Below the pieces are notes generated by a model. The model saw nothing but the letters and a program-made list of their open reading frames with translations, had not been told where the DNA came from and made no database searches. This document shows positions 45,698-60,784 of a DNA stretch of 64,000 nucleotides, piece after piece; position 1 is the stretch's first letter, and each line of letters starts with the position of its first letter. Source of the DNA: Wuchereria bancrofti (Eukaryota > Nematoda > Chromadorea > Rhabditida > Onchocercidae). The DNA is taken from positions 1,844,399-1,908,398 of the forward strand of contig SSBO01000001.1 of assembly GCA_005281725.1 (NCBI GenBank). The letters run 5' to 3'. Both the position numbers and the translations under genes were made by a program.

Positions 45698-48600
45698 ACT
45701 AGAGGAAAATATTCTTGGCGACTACTCAACGATTGTAAAATGATGTAAAATGATTGCATGTTACGATAAACTCTTAATATATTTCATGCAAAATTAACTG
45801 AAATATTTTCGTGCATTTGCAAAGAATATCAGCGGGTATATTAGGGAAATTTGAACTTTGCTTACAAAATGAAGATGTATGCAAAAGAAAATAGTACAAA
45901 ATTAGAATTTTGAAAAGCGTTTAAAATCCTGAAATATTTGCATGCAAAAATAGTGCAAAATTAAAATTTTGAAAGAAATTTGGATTTTTTAAGAAAGATT
46001 GGAAATAATTACTGGAGTCATTGAGACCTTATCTTTAGTCCTTTTTTGTAAATTAGACAATTGCTTTTCTCAGAAAAGATAAATTTAATTCCAAATTTCT
46101 TTTCAGACATAATTTTATTTGGCGCAATAAAAGCAAACTATGTATGATAAAAATCAATTAGATGTTGGCAATTTGAATCTGTTAGATCATTTTTTTTTTC
46201 ACTTAATAATCGTTTAACAAGAAATGTTATGTGTTGAAATGAAACAATTTAAATATGAATCAGTTAAATTGCAAAATTTTTCGCTGTTTTAAGTGTGATA
46301 CATTTGGAGTTTACTTCATCTGTTTTTTGTTTTATATATACATATTCCTTAAAATATTGATGACACGATATAGAAATGTTTGTCATTACAAACATGAACT
46401 AAAAGGACTCTTAGTAATTCAACGTTAAAACAGAATAAAAGAAGAATTAACTCGTTGTACCTATGTTCAGTAATAATCCAGAATTAAGGAGATTTTGGAG
46501 CAGCCTTAAAGAGACAGTTCATCAAAAAATCTCAAACATCCAATTGTACCGGAAAATTATAAAGAAAGTTTTTTTTTTAAAAAATATGGTGAACTCTTTG
46601 TTATAAAAAAAAGCTTTATAATAAATTGCACTCAATCAAAAGAAATGATCAAAAATTGAAAACAACTATACTGAAACAATGAAAGAAGTGTTTCCATTTG
46701 TATTATTAAATGAATTAGTTCGACCATCTTTTCTAGTACGCTGATTAGCAGTGGCTTAAAATATTATTTTTCTTTACAAATAGTTTTGAAGCGGCATGAA
46801 TAAGTTAAAAAAAGAATGAAAAAGTGACAGAAAAATTGGCTCCTTGTAACTGCTAATTAAGCATTGTCATTATTAGTTTGCAATAATGATTATTGTCAAA
46901 GTACAATGGTTTATTTATGTCAAAATATCAACAACATTGCTTGCTTCATGTATTAAAATTAGGTAACTAATTATTATGTGTATGAATATTTGTTATTTAC
47001 TGTCATTATAATTACCTTATTCTTAGCATTATCACCTTTATATTATTACCAGAAATGCTTCATTGGTTTTATTATGATTTTATTGTGATAGTTTATTCAT
47101 TATAATATTATTGTGAATGTTATTCTTTACTTCCATTCTTCTTTTCTCCTACATTATCAAGATTAAATCATATTTATTTTTTATGACTAAATGAAATATA
47201 TGAATTGCATTAAATTGAAATATTGCCTACTTTTTCTCATTGACATATTTAATAAAAGTTTATTTATCGTTATATTTGTGTCACATGAAGTATTTATGGT
47301 TGGTAAATTTAAAAATAAGTGAATATTTGATAAAAAAGGAGGAAAAGAAACAAAAAAGAAAATAATCAGTTCTAATGATAATTATAATATCTTTTATCAT
47401 CATATTTAAATATTATTTGTTCTGACTGCAGATGCATGGATGAAAATAATTGATTTATAATGATCAGTGATGTCACCCTTTGCAGCTATTTATATCATCA
47501 ATTCCACTGGCTACCGAAAGAAACATTTTGTCATTTATCAGATTTTTTTTCCATACTTTTTGGGATGACTGAATGTTGTAATAATTTTGTAAAATGAAAA
47601 GAGATCTTTTATGCTGTAGAATTTGCATGTTTTTTTTCGAGTTGATAATTAGTTTGAATTGATATTGCACTGCTATAACTGCTTTTTCGTAAGTTGTTTT
47701 CAAATTTGTCTCACAAAGTTCTCGCATTTACCGAAACGTACTCACTGATTCCACATTGAGTTGTAAAACTTAAATAAATCTTAATGTAAAAATTTAAGAG
47801 AAAATGATTTACACGTAGATTTCTTCTCCCTTTTCGATTTTTTGAGTGAGTTTCTTTCTTTTTTTTTTTTAATTTTGATGTACAATCCCAAACGTTGACT
47901 TCGAGAAATAAGTGACAGTTGAAATTTATTTATTTAATTTCACTAAAATAAACTTAATAACAATAATGGAAGACGTAAAAATAATGATACAAGTTTCCTT
48001 TATAATTATTTTATAAGAATATAACTTTTCTTTCATAAGTTGTTGTATGCATTACCAATGCTTGTAATTTCAAAATGTTCGAAAATTTTTCTACAAATTA
48101 TTCAATTTAAGAAAAAAGATGGAGAAAAATTTGAACAAAAAAATTTCTTTGCTAATTAATAATTGGTAATGAATTGATGAATTATCATTCGAAACCTTAA
48201 CGGCCGATATGCTACTAACTTGGATTATTTATAAATAACATTATCTGCCGCAATAATATAATTTAAAATCTGCTTTTTTTCGATTTCCAACTTCAAATTT
48301 TTCTCATTTGTCATTTCTGTCGTTTTACCCTAAAATATCATCTCGAACACGGCATGTTTAAACGAAATTTCTATAGCCTTCATTAAATAAGCTATGAAAA
48401 AAAAGAAAAAAGAAATAATTGCAAAAAATATAGAAAAAAACTTTGGAAGGCCAAAACTGAAATCTATACGTAACCGCTAATTACACTCCCATTAATAAAC
48501 TTTATATTTGATCCAAGGGCGGTTCATCTATTATTTATTCATTATCTCACTTAACATCAAAAAAAGATTAAAAATTACATAACGGTGGGTTGAAACATAA

Positions 48601-51600
48601 AGCTTAGAAACTTAAAATCAAAATGGGTATTGATATCAAAATTAGTGACAGCTTCTTAAAATTCGTTGTCATGAATTTTTGAAATGAATGAAATCTTTTC
48701 GAGAAAATTTTCTTAATTTCTAACATTTATAAATGGATTTAATTATTAATAACAGATTGCAACAACCAAATTATTAGAAAGTACAAAAACAAAGTGACCA
48801 TATGTAGAACAACTTTCTTCACCTATTATTATAATTATTACATCAATACACTCAGCAAATAGAATTTTTATCTATCTCTGATAAACCAAGACGAAAAATG
48901 AAGTTTCACAATTGTTTTGCAAGAATTGTGATGCTTGTATCTATCATTAATCTTAGAAATTGTTTGGATCATAAATTATCTCGTTCCAAATATAACTCTA
49001 AATTTAGGTGAAAAAAAATTAACGTTTTAAATATGATTAAAATTTGATGTTTTTAGGATTATCTGTGAGTTTGAAGAATGAGAAATCTGAACAATGACAA
49101 GTAGTAATGATGTGGTTTAATTAACCAAACATGCATTATCGAAATTCATATTGCGTGCAAAAGATGGTCAAGGAGGAAAAATGCAAGAAAAAAACAAACC
49201 GTTTTGGAAAATATCTAATAAAATTGTCAGTTAAACTTTAAAAAAGTGAGAAATGATGAAAGTTGAGAATCTAATGTTGTTCATCATAATTTGATTGCAT
49301 TATTTGAAAAAAGTTTTCATCTTCTGGTCAGATAGTTTATGCTTGAGCGTTATTGAAACTGTGATGTGGTTGTTATTATTAGAGATTATTCCGTTAATGT
49401 CAACAGTTCCAAAAGTTGAAAAATAGTAATTTTCATTAAATTCATGAATAAGAGTTGTGTTTAAGGCATATTTCTATGCACAGCATATATGCAATTTGCT
49501 GTTATGATGCTTGTCAAGTGATTTACTGATATGATTAATGATTACCAGCTCATACTTATTAGTCATGACTCGACCAATAGAAGAACATATTTTAAATTTT
49601 AATTAATCTCACCAAATTAGATTTTGAATTTAACAGATGTATTGCAGAAAATTTTCCATCTTAATAATTGATAATAATATCTATTATTTAACAAAAGTTC
49701 GTTCTCTAAAAAAATTCTCTAAAAGCAAAATCGTTCTCCATCTATGTGTCACTTTCCCGTTGCAATAATATGCTTTCATTACGATGAAGAAGTAAGTATT
49801 TTATCTAAACTTCAACTATACTATATTAGATATTTGTCATTTGTAATTTTCTGTCAATTTTTTCAAGTTTAATTAAAGGCTGAGAGCTAGATCAACTCAT
49901 AGCATTTATCATTTTCAGCATGATTTTAATGGTTTAAATCAGTTCAATAAACTGAAGAAGAAAACAGTTTGATATGAATTGATTTGATTCGATAACTTAG
50001 ACAGTAAATAAAATCATGACTGATCAGAGTATTACAGGGAGCATTTTTAAAATGTATAACGAATTATAATAGTTCAATTTAACTTTTTTACATAAATCTG
50101 ATTTCCAATTCACAGTAGAAATTTATGAAAATATGCAGTCAGCATTCCATCCGTACCATTACTACCCGTAATTTCATTTCGGCTTTTTTAAAATTAATTA
50201 AAATTTCATTTAATTTTAAAAAAAACGAGAAGGTTTTTTCAATAGAAAATATTAAGTAAAAATTTGGTGAGATCCAACGACTGGATTTTACTTTTTATGT
50301 TACAATAATTGCAACTTAACACCTAAAGCATTAGTTATTTTTCTGAGAAACAAATGAAACATTTTACAAAATGTCACGAAACCTTTTGTCAATAAAAATA
50401 TCTTCGACAACTAACTATTTAAGTAAATTAAAAGAAGTGTATTAAATGTTTAAAAAAAAATCAATATCACGAAATCATAAAATTCTGATTTCACTATAAA
50501 TTTTAATTTTTGAAAAGACATTTTTAATTTTCGTATTTTTGATATTTTCCTGTAAATGAAAGTTTGCATGATGCAAGTCACATTTTTGTGTTCAGCAACG
50601 ATTTCAATATTGCTCAATTAATTAAAAATTGCTAGATTTGCAATTATAACACAAAAGTGCTTCTCTTAGCACAAAATTTTTTCAAAAATCAAGAAACATG
50701 CATGTTTAATCATTTTATTAATTCATTTCGGTCGAACAAAATGCCATTATTCATTATTGCAATGATCAGGTGATCAATCGAAATTTGCGTGTGGATGCCA
50801 AATCAGTAGTAATTTTAATTCAAATTTTAAATTCTGCAAATATTTTGAAATACCATGTTAAAAGTTGACCGCACAGTGAAACAGAAAATTGGTCAAGAAG
50901 AAAAGAAACGGGAAAACAGGATTAATTTCTCAATAAATCCAAGTGTGTTCTTAAATGTCACTTCTAGCAGTTAATGTCATGCGATTTGTCATAGAGTGCA
51001 AAATAAAACAGTCGGTGTTTATGATTTTTTTTTTTTCTAATTGCATTAATTGTCAGAGTATGAATTTATCATTTATAAATGGTAAAATAATCTGTTATTG
51101 TGGAGAAGGAAGAACTGATAATATTATGATAATAAATGATAATGGAAAAAAAATGACTCAAACCTGCCCTACATGCTATGCTTGAACATTTCGATGTAAC
51201 CATCACTAATCCGGTTTTTCGGGTGCTTATTTTCAATTGAGCAACACTTTCGGTGATTCTAAAAGTCATTATGTCAATAAAAGCATCATCATTATTTCTA
51301 ATCATCTTTTTATAACATTGCAGCGTAACTCATTTAATTCTCGTCAAAATTCACAAAGTTTCAATTCTGAAAATTTTAACAACTTTTTCTATTTTCTGAT
51401 CGTTTAGATTAGAGTAGAATTGTGAAAGTTATCATAAATCTGCCAGCTTTAATATTTTACTAAACCCCAATTTCTTGTGAATCTCAACTTTTTTGCTCAG
51501 TGTAACCGAAATTTCGAAATATTAATTAAAATTAATGCAGCCTTTGTTAAATTGAAATATTTGGATGGCTGTTATCAGCGATAAGATTGAAATTGAAAAT

Positions 51601-53667
51601 ATAATGTTTTGTTCAACAGTTGTAACAGTATTAGTTCGGAGAACCGGTTGAAACGAAAATGTTATTATCATTAAAGTACTGTGAGCACCCTGATTCATTT
51701 CATATCCAGAAACTAGTATGCAAGATCTGCTCCTTCCCTCTCTCCTCTTGTCCTCTTTAATCGTCATTGACGAAACATCGAAAATGTTTGTTCCTGCTGA
51801 TTTCCACACTTTATAGGATGTATCTCCTATAAAACAGCGTTTTATATTTTTGTCAATCAAGCAGTTGCGCCTTATATTCTTGTATACTTACTGAATTTAT
51901 TATCATTTTAAGTGGATTTTTCAAAAACTTGTCCATTGTTATTTCTAATTCGAAATGTTTTATTAAAGAATCAAATTATTCAAGCGCTGCCATTAATTAT
52001 TGTTGATAGAAAGTCGAAATTTCTCTCAATCATTCACAATTTAATTATCAATTCAAGTTTAAATCAGTAATTGAACTAAATTCTATGTAAAGCAATGCAT
52101 AATTATATTATATACTCTATTGCTCAAAACTATGCTTTCAATTAGTGTTTATTTCCTTGCAATATTTCATAGCTGTCAACTCTGTGTCGTTTTTGTATGA
52201 GGACGATTGGTAGTGATTAATAATGATCAATAACTTTGTTTACGTTTTGACAAATCACTCGTTACTATTTAATTTAGTTAAATCTAAAAGTTTTTCTAGA
52301 ACTATGTGTGATTCTGTCAAATTTTCAAATTCTGTGCAAAACTTTTTGAGAAAAGTATTGGTATTATAGTAAAATTCAAATTCTCTAAAATTCAAGCTAT
52401 GTAAATGTTATCGCAATCTATTTAACAGACGAATTCTAGCACGGCTCATTTTGAAAAGTCGGCCAGAAATGTTTAAAAACTTCAGATATATCAAAAAGAT
52501 ATTATCTTCTCCAGACCACGAATACTAAGCAGTCAATTCAAATCAATGGCTATCAAGCTAATATGTAAATTTTATGAAAGCATTTAGACGGTCAACATCA
52601 TAAAAATTTTGATATTGCACAGATAGTATTAGCTGGTTAACCTAAATTTACAACAAGAATCAGTTTGAAGAATTCTAACCGCTAGATGTTGATTCATGAA
52701 TTAATTCAAAGTTTTTCTTTTATTAATAATCTCCAAATTTCAAAATTTATGCATATTTTTTGATGTACAAATTTTTGGCTCATAGTCAAAGATGAGCAGC
52801 TTTTGAAATGTGAAAAAAGTAGTCACATAAAATTTTGGATAATTATCTTGTATTATAATCTTTCTGTTTACAATTTTGCAAATGGCATGCAAACTATTCA
52901 TCATCAAGAAATATGCTTAAAATTTTTATTTGCTATAATAATGAACAAACAAGTCAATTTCCAATTTCATAATTCAGGAAATTATAAATGAAAAGTGCAA
53001 AATAAGCCCATAATTTTATATTTTTCGGTCGGATTTTAATTCATAACAAGATATACACTGATTTTTTGTTACATTATTAATAAGGAATAAGTAATTTAGG
53101 ATTTATGAGAAGCTCGAATATTAGCTTAAAAGTATTTCTACATTAACTTAAAAGACTTTTTCTTCGAAGAGTTATATTACTATCATTTCTGACAAAAATA
53201 CAAGTCATAGTGATTTCAAATTTTATTTTTTAAATTTAAACACATAATCTTTGATATCAAGTATTTTAACTTATGCTGATATCTCTTAGAATATGGGAAC
53301 TGAGCTATAAATCTTAAAAACAGTGAAATTTCATGAAATTTCTACTTAAAAAAATGAATCTGATGAATGCTTTTAAATGTAGTTTGTTTCTGAAATTCAA
53401 TGCTCTTTTTGGACCAAATTCTTTTGCAATACTTCTTTGCCAACTTTTTATTGAAAAAAGTTTGAGCCAAATTGAGGTGGCATAGAAAGCAAAAGAAATG
53501 TTTAACTAATATTTTAAAAATATTATTCTGATTCAATTAAATAAAAAATATGATTGTATTCTATTTGCCATTTTATGCTTCAGTCATTGAATTATCGATG
53601 TCACATATAATTGTAGAAAATTAATCGATATTTATAATATTCAGATCATTGCTCTGTAAGAGTGAAA
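45698..53667. other. 8-kb gene-poor stretch
   Basis: No gene could be assembled on either strand. It is uniformly AT-rich. Isolated open frames (for example near 47473-47727, 50955-51185 and 51522-51860) lack convincing splice partners; the last overlaps a GC-richer patch that might be a lone exon. It could hold long introns or regulatory DNA of the flanking genes. Confidence 0.45.
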
Positions 53668-56600
53668 ATGACAGTTGAAAGAAAGAAATGCAAATTAAAA
53701 ACATTGTATTGTCGCACTGCTCGAATATCACTTTTTATCATTGGAGTCATACTAACCCTTTTCGGCATAACGATGGTATTTCTGGCACCACATCTCATCG
53801 ATGCCAAAATTTATCAGGTAACAGTACTGATAATACAATTGGAGTTTTCATATTTCTTGAATAACTCTTTCAGCATTGAAATCACTAATCAATCGAGATT
53901 GAGAAATTATTATTTTATAACAATGAACATTCAAATTTATAAATTAGGTCTCATATTTAACTTTGACCTTCAAAAAACTTTGACCTTCAAATATGTCATT
54001 TTGTAGCAAAAGAATATTGCGCGAGACAATGAATTATATCATTTATGGGAAAATCCTGATTATAAGTTCAGTTCCGAGATTTTTGTTTACTCAGTGAAAA
54101 ATCCACATCAGGTTTTTCATTTTTGTTACAAATAATATAATTATTTTGCAAAATATTGCTTTCAATTATCTTTCAAAATATTCAATAAATTCTTTTCAAT
54201 TATTATTTATCAAATAATCCTCGACTTTTCAACCTATTATCATCATTCATTGTATCAAATAGCAAAGAGTAAAACGCCGTATAAATTATTTGGGTAGAAA
54301 ATTAAATATAATTGAATAAATTAAAAATCAATTTAAGCATATTTGTTAAACAGGTTTGAAGTCAAGTAACTACAAGATAAGTAAAAAAAAAGCAAATAAA
54401 TAAATAAATAAAAACAAGTTTCTTTTACAGGTTTTAGATGGAAATAAGCCAGAAATGATTAAAATAGGCCCATATGCGTACGAAGTAAGTTTGAAAAAAA
54501 ACATTCTTGGATTTGGTAATGGTTCTGTTAAATACCAAAATGTCCATAATTTCACTTTTGACAAGAATGCTTCCTGTGCGGAATGTTCACCAACTCGGGA
54601 AATTTGGATTCCAAATATTGTTTTTCAGGTTTTTATCTTTTTTTTTTTTAGTGGAATAATCATTTAAATGTTCTTCATTTGAAATTCCAAAACGTATGAA
54701 GTTTTAAAATCCTTAATTTTTTCAGAAATTTGTCGAAATGGCTTCAAATCCAGTTACAAGTATGGCACAACTTGCTCTTTCCTCACAACAACCATTTTTG
54801 AAAGTTTCTGTAGACGATATTTTATTTAAAGGATACGAAGATCCATATCTTACAAATGTTAGTTCCTAGAATTCTTAAATATATGTATGCACTTTGGTTT
54901 ATCACTAGGTGAATGATATTAATTATCGCAGTAGATTATAAAGAATAAATTTTATTTTTATTTAATTACTTCGATATTTTTGAAATATATCAAACCACGT
55001 CCAAATTTGCATACTCGATTTATACACATATATGTGAGCATTTTGTTAAGGTATGTGCAATACCATTTGTGGATATAATTTGCAAATCGGTATTGAAAGT
55101 ACCGAAGAGAATCGGTTTTCTGATGCATGTAAGTATTAAATAATTCCTGATTTCAGTAATGATTTTAATAATTATCCGTTACTTGAACTTTTATTTTTAT
55201 TAAACTATTTTCATATTTTTAAAATACTCCATTTATAATTATACCATTAATTTGATGAAAATATTCAAAAGTTCCATTAAATTTTAGATAAATATTTCTA
55301 AAATTACATGAAGTTGACAAAAAAATTACCGAGATTTAAGTAATACCTTTTTTCTCGAAAGGTTATTCATATCTCGAGATGATTACCGATATTTAGATCA
55401 GCAGCTAAAAAATAGATCACCGGTTTTATTTTGAACTGTTTAATAAGATCCAGCAAATGAATAAACAGAAATTTGACGTAAAATACAATCAACAAATCAC
55501 TAAAGAAATGAAATTACATTGAAGTAAATAAATTTATAGCTAGTAGAATTATTTATATCAAAACGATCAAGTTTAAGTTTGTATTAACTTAAACAGACTT
55601 ATCAAGCTTTATTGACAGCTATACCTTTAGCCACAGATTATGATATATTTTAACAATTCAGACTTGATTGAATTAGTAATTAGTAATCTTAGTAATCTGT
55701 TAGATTGGGAAATTGATTTCAGAGCATACTTCGTAATCAGCTTTTGCTCAAGTAAAATCAGGTTGTGAATAATAGATTAATTACTGAAAAAAAAAACAGC
55801 CAATTTTAGAGGAATGGAGCTCAGAAAATTGTTGAAATAACTACTGGTAGCAGTGATGGTAGTGTAACTGCTGGAGAAATATTAAGCTGGGATGGCTTAA
55901 AATCATTACCTGCGGATTGGTGGAATAGCAAACAAGCTAGGTAATTAATTATATATTTCCTACAAATTAAAATTACAATGAATACAACATTAAATGTTTC
56001 ATTAATTCACAAATTAAAATGTGTCTATTAAGATTGGCATATTACAGCTTTTCCTAAAAATCTTACGCAATGTGATGATTAAATTTTCAGGAAAATTAAT
56101 GGCACAGATGGTGAATTTTACAAACCACTTATCAAAAAAACTGATATAATTTATGTGTTTGCTCCGGATCTTTGCAGGTGCATTTGCTACCTGTTTGTTT
56201 GTAGTTTATTGCTGTTACTTTAAACAATCTTTTCTCTTACCTTTTGTTATATATATATTATGCACATAATATGGCAGAGGAATTGAACTAGTTAAATTTG
56301 CACAGATAAGAATGAAACAATCTCAAATTTATAAAAACTTTAAAATACTTATTGTGACTTCTTGATTATTTATTTTCATATTTGAATTCGATATTTTAGT
56401 GTTTGTAAGCTAATTGGTGCAATTTAGATTTTAAAAACATTTTTTCTAACTTTTGGTTGTCATTCATTTTAGATCAATACATCTAACATTTGCGGAAGAA
56501 ATCAAATACAAAAATATATTAGCATATCGTTTCACGGTAAAAGAAGATTTGCTCGATCTGGCGATACCTGGTAATGAAGGATTTTGTCATAATAATGGGA

Positions 56601-58472
56601 AGACATTTTTTTCGGAAGATGAGAAGTGTTCTCCAAGAGGACTTCTGGATCTCAGTCATTGTTACAATGGTATATATCAACACGACATATGAATTTAGGA
56701 GAAAAAATTGAAATCATTTTAATCTAATTAAATGAAAAATTGGATGAATGTTATAGGATTAAAATATGAGCCAATGGCGAATAAATTATGATTTTTTTAA
56801 GATTTCTTGAAAATAATTCCTCGAAAATCATTAAATTTCTAGAAAAGCAAAAAATCCTGTTTTGTTTTTTCGCAGATAATAAAATAAAATTAAAATTTTT
56901 ATCGTCATTTTCAGGTACACCACCCATTCTTTTCTCGTTTCCTAATTTTCTATATGCTGATAAAAGAGTAAAAGAATCAGTTGTTGGTCTTAATGAAAGC
57001 TCAATGGAACATGATGGCATCGCTATTGAAGTTGAACCGGTCAGAATTAATTATCTGAAATTAATTATGAAAACTATACTGTTGATAATTAAATTTCACC
57101 AATGATTTTTAATTGTAACATTGACTTTTTAAAAATTTCAGCAAACTGGAACTCTTCTTCGAACTTATATTCGATCACAGATTAACATTGCCATGTGGAA
57201 AGGTCGAGGAATCATTTACCAGTTCGCTGCGTAATAAAATTTCCTCACATTCGAAATTAATTTTTTTCGCAGACGTGTACATCTTACGTATATAAGGATA
57301 GATATCTTGGTCGAAGTACTAAATTCCTGAGCTCGAGCCGTTGTTACTCAGTTTTTGATTTCAAGAAGGTAGCGCACAATTCCGGCAGGAACTTTTATTG
57401 CTCATTCAAAATCTATGCCCATAAATTTTACTGCAGAATTAACCTTGCCGCAATGCAGAATTTACAGCAGTTGAAATTTAAAGCATTGAAATTTATATAA
57501 ATAACCATTATAAGTTATGCCTTTTTGACGGTGAAATAATCACCGAAAGGTGTAGTTAAAGATGTACTTAAAGCACTCTTTAAGGATTTCAAGTTTGCGC
57601 TTGCTCTTGAATATCACTGAGATTTATTTTGCTTTATAATAACAATAACAAATAATTAGTGACAGTTTATCTCAGGCGTTATTTTAGTGCGGATTTGTCA
57701 AGGATACCAAATGCGATAGTACCACTATTTGCCGAATATCAAGTAGTAGAAATTGGCAACGATTCATTAGCGCTTCTACGCAAAATGCTTCTACTCATAA
57801 AAGAAGCATTTGTATTTCTCTGTTTTATTCCTATTTCTACTGGTATTCTACTTATTTCTATTGTTATCTTCATCGAATTACTCTTAAAAGTTCGTTTTTT
57901 CTTTTTTATAATTAGATTTATTGAGCACTCAATGTTTCCTTTTCAATACATTTCTCGTTCTTATAGCTGCTGTATACATCATTTAGGTTCAGTTTTTTTG
58001 TTGATTTAAACTTAATTTTTAATCGTTATCAGATAGGGAGGATAATGATGATAATGGTGATAATGATAATAATAATGATGATGATCAGAACAGAAATTGA
58101 CTAAGATAAAAATAGACGTCGGAAAGATTAATCTATTAATATATTGTTAATGTAGCGATCATATCAAACAACAAATGATTGTTACTGGAGAAGATACAAA
58201 AAGCTATGAGATTTATATATTAACAAATTTTATCAATATATGTTCAAAAATGCTCTTTATGTAAAATATTTTCAACAATTTCAATATTTTGTTTATTTCT
58301 ACATAATTTTTAGATAGCTAAAAATTTTTAAAACTTTTATTTATACATTTCAATCATAAAGCTGAAAATTGATTTAGATCAGAATAATCAAGAAACTAAT
58401 GAAAGACAACTCGAACAAAGTGACAGTGCAAGTGCAGACGTTACCTGGCAATTAGAAGTATGTGTCATTTAG
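53668..58472 (+). CDS. CD36/SCARB-family scavenger receptor
   Basis: Two-pass membrane receptor family that binds lipids or lipoproteins at the plasma membrane or lysosome (family knowledge). Twelve exons join in phase to 532 codons: 53668-53817, 54007-54111, 54431-54628, 54726-54857, 55051-55128, 55810-55940, 56091-56177, 56473-56669, 56915-57039, 57142-57202, 57666-57889, 58362-58472. Membrane segment 1 is near residues 20-41 (ISLFIIGVILTLFGIT). The ectodomain shows family blocks IGPYAYE, EIWIPNIVFQ, FCHNNGKTFFS, FSFPNFLYAD and RSQINIA. The second segment (FLCFIPISTGILLISIVIF) is followed by a short acidic tail. Several sequons and an even set of ectodomain Cys fit the extracellular fold. 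The exon 10/11 join (G|TT at 57202/57666) and the last exon are the least certain. The ligand cannot be told. Confidence 0.92.
58041..58086. repeat. GAT/AAT low-complexity tract in the last CD36 intron
   Basis: Irregular run of GATGATAATG-type triplets. A similar tract lies near 58800-58900 beyond the gene. Confidence 0.7.
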
Positions 58473-60784
58473 ATCTGATAATTCACAAACGCGATCATAT
58501 TCTTATTTAAAGTAGCGGGTAAAAAAGTATTCCTTTGTTATTTCCTTATTTTATTTCTGCAGTTAGAAGTTTTAAAGATGTATCAAGTAATTCTTCTTTA
58601 TGATTTGTTTCCATATTATTCACAAATTAGGAACAAAAAAGTTTTAGAAGTTTGTTATTTGTTGTCAAAGCAATACAGTGTTAATTTAATTCAAATAACG
58701 AATATTTTTTTTTAATAATTAATAACAATATTGGTGCAACTGTAATATGAAATAACCATCATTTAAACAATGTTAAGCCTATATCGACTACTTTATCATT
58801 ATCGATACAGAACACACAATAATAACGGTAATAATTAATAATACTAATAATAATGAGTGACTGATAATAACAATGATAATAATAATTAACGGTAATGATA
58901 ATGTATTTATTAGTACTTTAAAAACTACAAATAAGATTGTAATCCTTAAAAAAGGATTATAGTGTAATCCTTCGTTGTAATTTCGTTTTTTCTCTTTTAA
59001 AATGAAATTGATTATTGTGGGAAATAACCGATAAGCCAAGTGTAAAAGTTGTCACTGCGGTAAATGTCCTATTTCTAATGGTGATGACAAGGATAAGGAG
59101 TAATTGATCTTCTGAAATTTTATCACTATTGATAAGCCTAAAAAGTACTTCAAAATTATAAGACTTTTTTCTGAAAATTTTCTGAAAAGTCATCTCGGAT
59201 TTCAATTCACCCATATTTAATCATTTTATCGAAACTATTTTTCATTGGTTATAAGAGTACGAATAATACATTTGCAACCATTATCTATCTTCTTCCTTAC
59301 CATGGCTCGGGAACTGAAGCGGGTAAAAATTATCACCCTACACTTCGTCCCCAAACTAGAATTTCATCTCATCCTTCCTTATGACAATTTTTTTGGTAAC
59401 GTTTATATGACCAAATCAAACCCATCAAAATAATTTGAAAAAAATCGATAAACGAAAAATCTTTGTATTGTTGAAAATTTCTTAAATTTAAACCAAAATG
59501 GAAATTCGGAATCAGGAATTATAGGGTCAGCTCACTATCCCTATTTAGATTTTGTATTTTATATTTCATATAATTATGCACTTTTCCAATTCCATCAGAA
59601 AGCTAATGATAGAGCTCTTGGAAATATCAGGAAATGAGCAGGAATCAATACTTGTCTTAACAAGTATTTGAAAATTAATTTCTCCCACAAACGAAGAAAT
59701 AAACCAAAAAACTTAAGCCTATAAGACATCCTTTAATTCAAAAAGAATAGCGCTTAAATTCTCATCCAATGATATTCAAATGCATCCTCAGACAAAGTGC
59801 TCGCTTTATAACTCAACTTTATTCTAGGTAATTGATAGCTCGGTAATAGGAAAAACGTACCAGTTCAACCAATTCAACTTGAAGCATTGTTTGCAACATT
59901 TTCTAAAATTTGAAACATTTTCAAATGAACAATTTTTCATGACGAATTAGTAAAGGTTGTGTCGAGCAGCTTTAAAATTAAACATTAATGAGTACAGCGG
60001 ACGAGTGTACTGACTTTAACATACCAGTCAGAAAAAACCAACTTCGTTACCAATCATAGCGAATTAAACCTAGCGCTTTCCATGTTGAACTTTTATATTG
60101 GAAGCTTTATGAACAGTCTATGCAGCTTCGTGACATAAAGTATGAATTCTTATAAGATCAACCTGAAAGTCTTGAAGCAAGTAGCGACGATAAGGTTGAT
60201 AGTTAATGAAAAAATCATCACATTTTCATCAGAAGGTACTCAAACAATGATTGAATGGAATGAAGCAACCATCAATACTGTGACTTGCATATAAATGGTC
60301 TATACAAGAATGAATCATATTATTCAACATCTAGTTCAAATATTCCACATTAAATTATACTTAAAGAAGCATTTTGCTAAAGAACAACATACGCGGTCAT
60401 ACTGTTTACAGAACTCGACAAACCTAAAGTATAGGCGTGAAAAATCTGTAAAATCCCGTTTTATCGTTCCTTTTGCTCCTAATGAAGTGGTTTTATTCTT
60501 GTTTGATGGAACTTTAAAAAAAATGTGACGATTGTAAAAATTTCTGAAAAAAGCAAAGACTGAACATAACAATGTGAAAACAAGGTTATTTATTAACACT
60601 TCAATTTCACGTTGGGAACTGCCTTAATTTCCATCTGTTATTTAATCACAAATATTAAGATTCTACAACTGCGATTCACCCGTAAAAACATACCAACATG
60701 TTGAAATGCAAAATAAAATGCAACAGTTGACATTGTTCTTGTGTCCTTTTAACCTTATGCTTCGAAATAGAACAGATAAAAATA
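58473..60784. other. intergenic, no gene seen
   Basis: First part AT-rich with triplet tracts. 59250-60540 has ordinary composition and short interrupted frames that could be a long-dead element, but nothing recognisable was found. Confidence 0.4.

Noticed and set aside
47473..47727. 84-codon minus-strand ORF in the gene-poor stretch
   Set aside because: Low-complexity Lys/Asn/Ile composition, no splice context or domain.
50955..51185. Cys-containing plus-strand ORF (ICYCGEG...CPTCYA)
   Set aside because: Four late Cys look tempting, but the frame crosses a T-tract/acceptor-like site, has no signal peptide exon and no partner exons.
51522..51860. 112-codon minus-strand ORF with a hydrophobic end
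   Set aside because: GC-richer and possibly one real exon, but a nearby ATG exon with a perfect GTAAGTATAC donor (about 51897) joins it only in a frame that stops quickly. No coherent gene resulted.
60295..60528. 77-codon plus-strand ORF
   Set aside because: ATG-started but basic low-information sequence, no homologous feel, flanked by stop-rich DNA; may be dead element debris.
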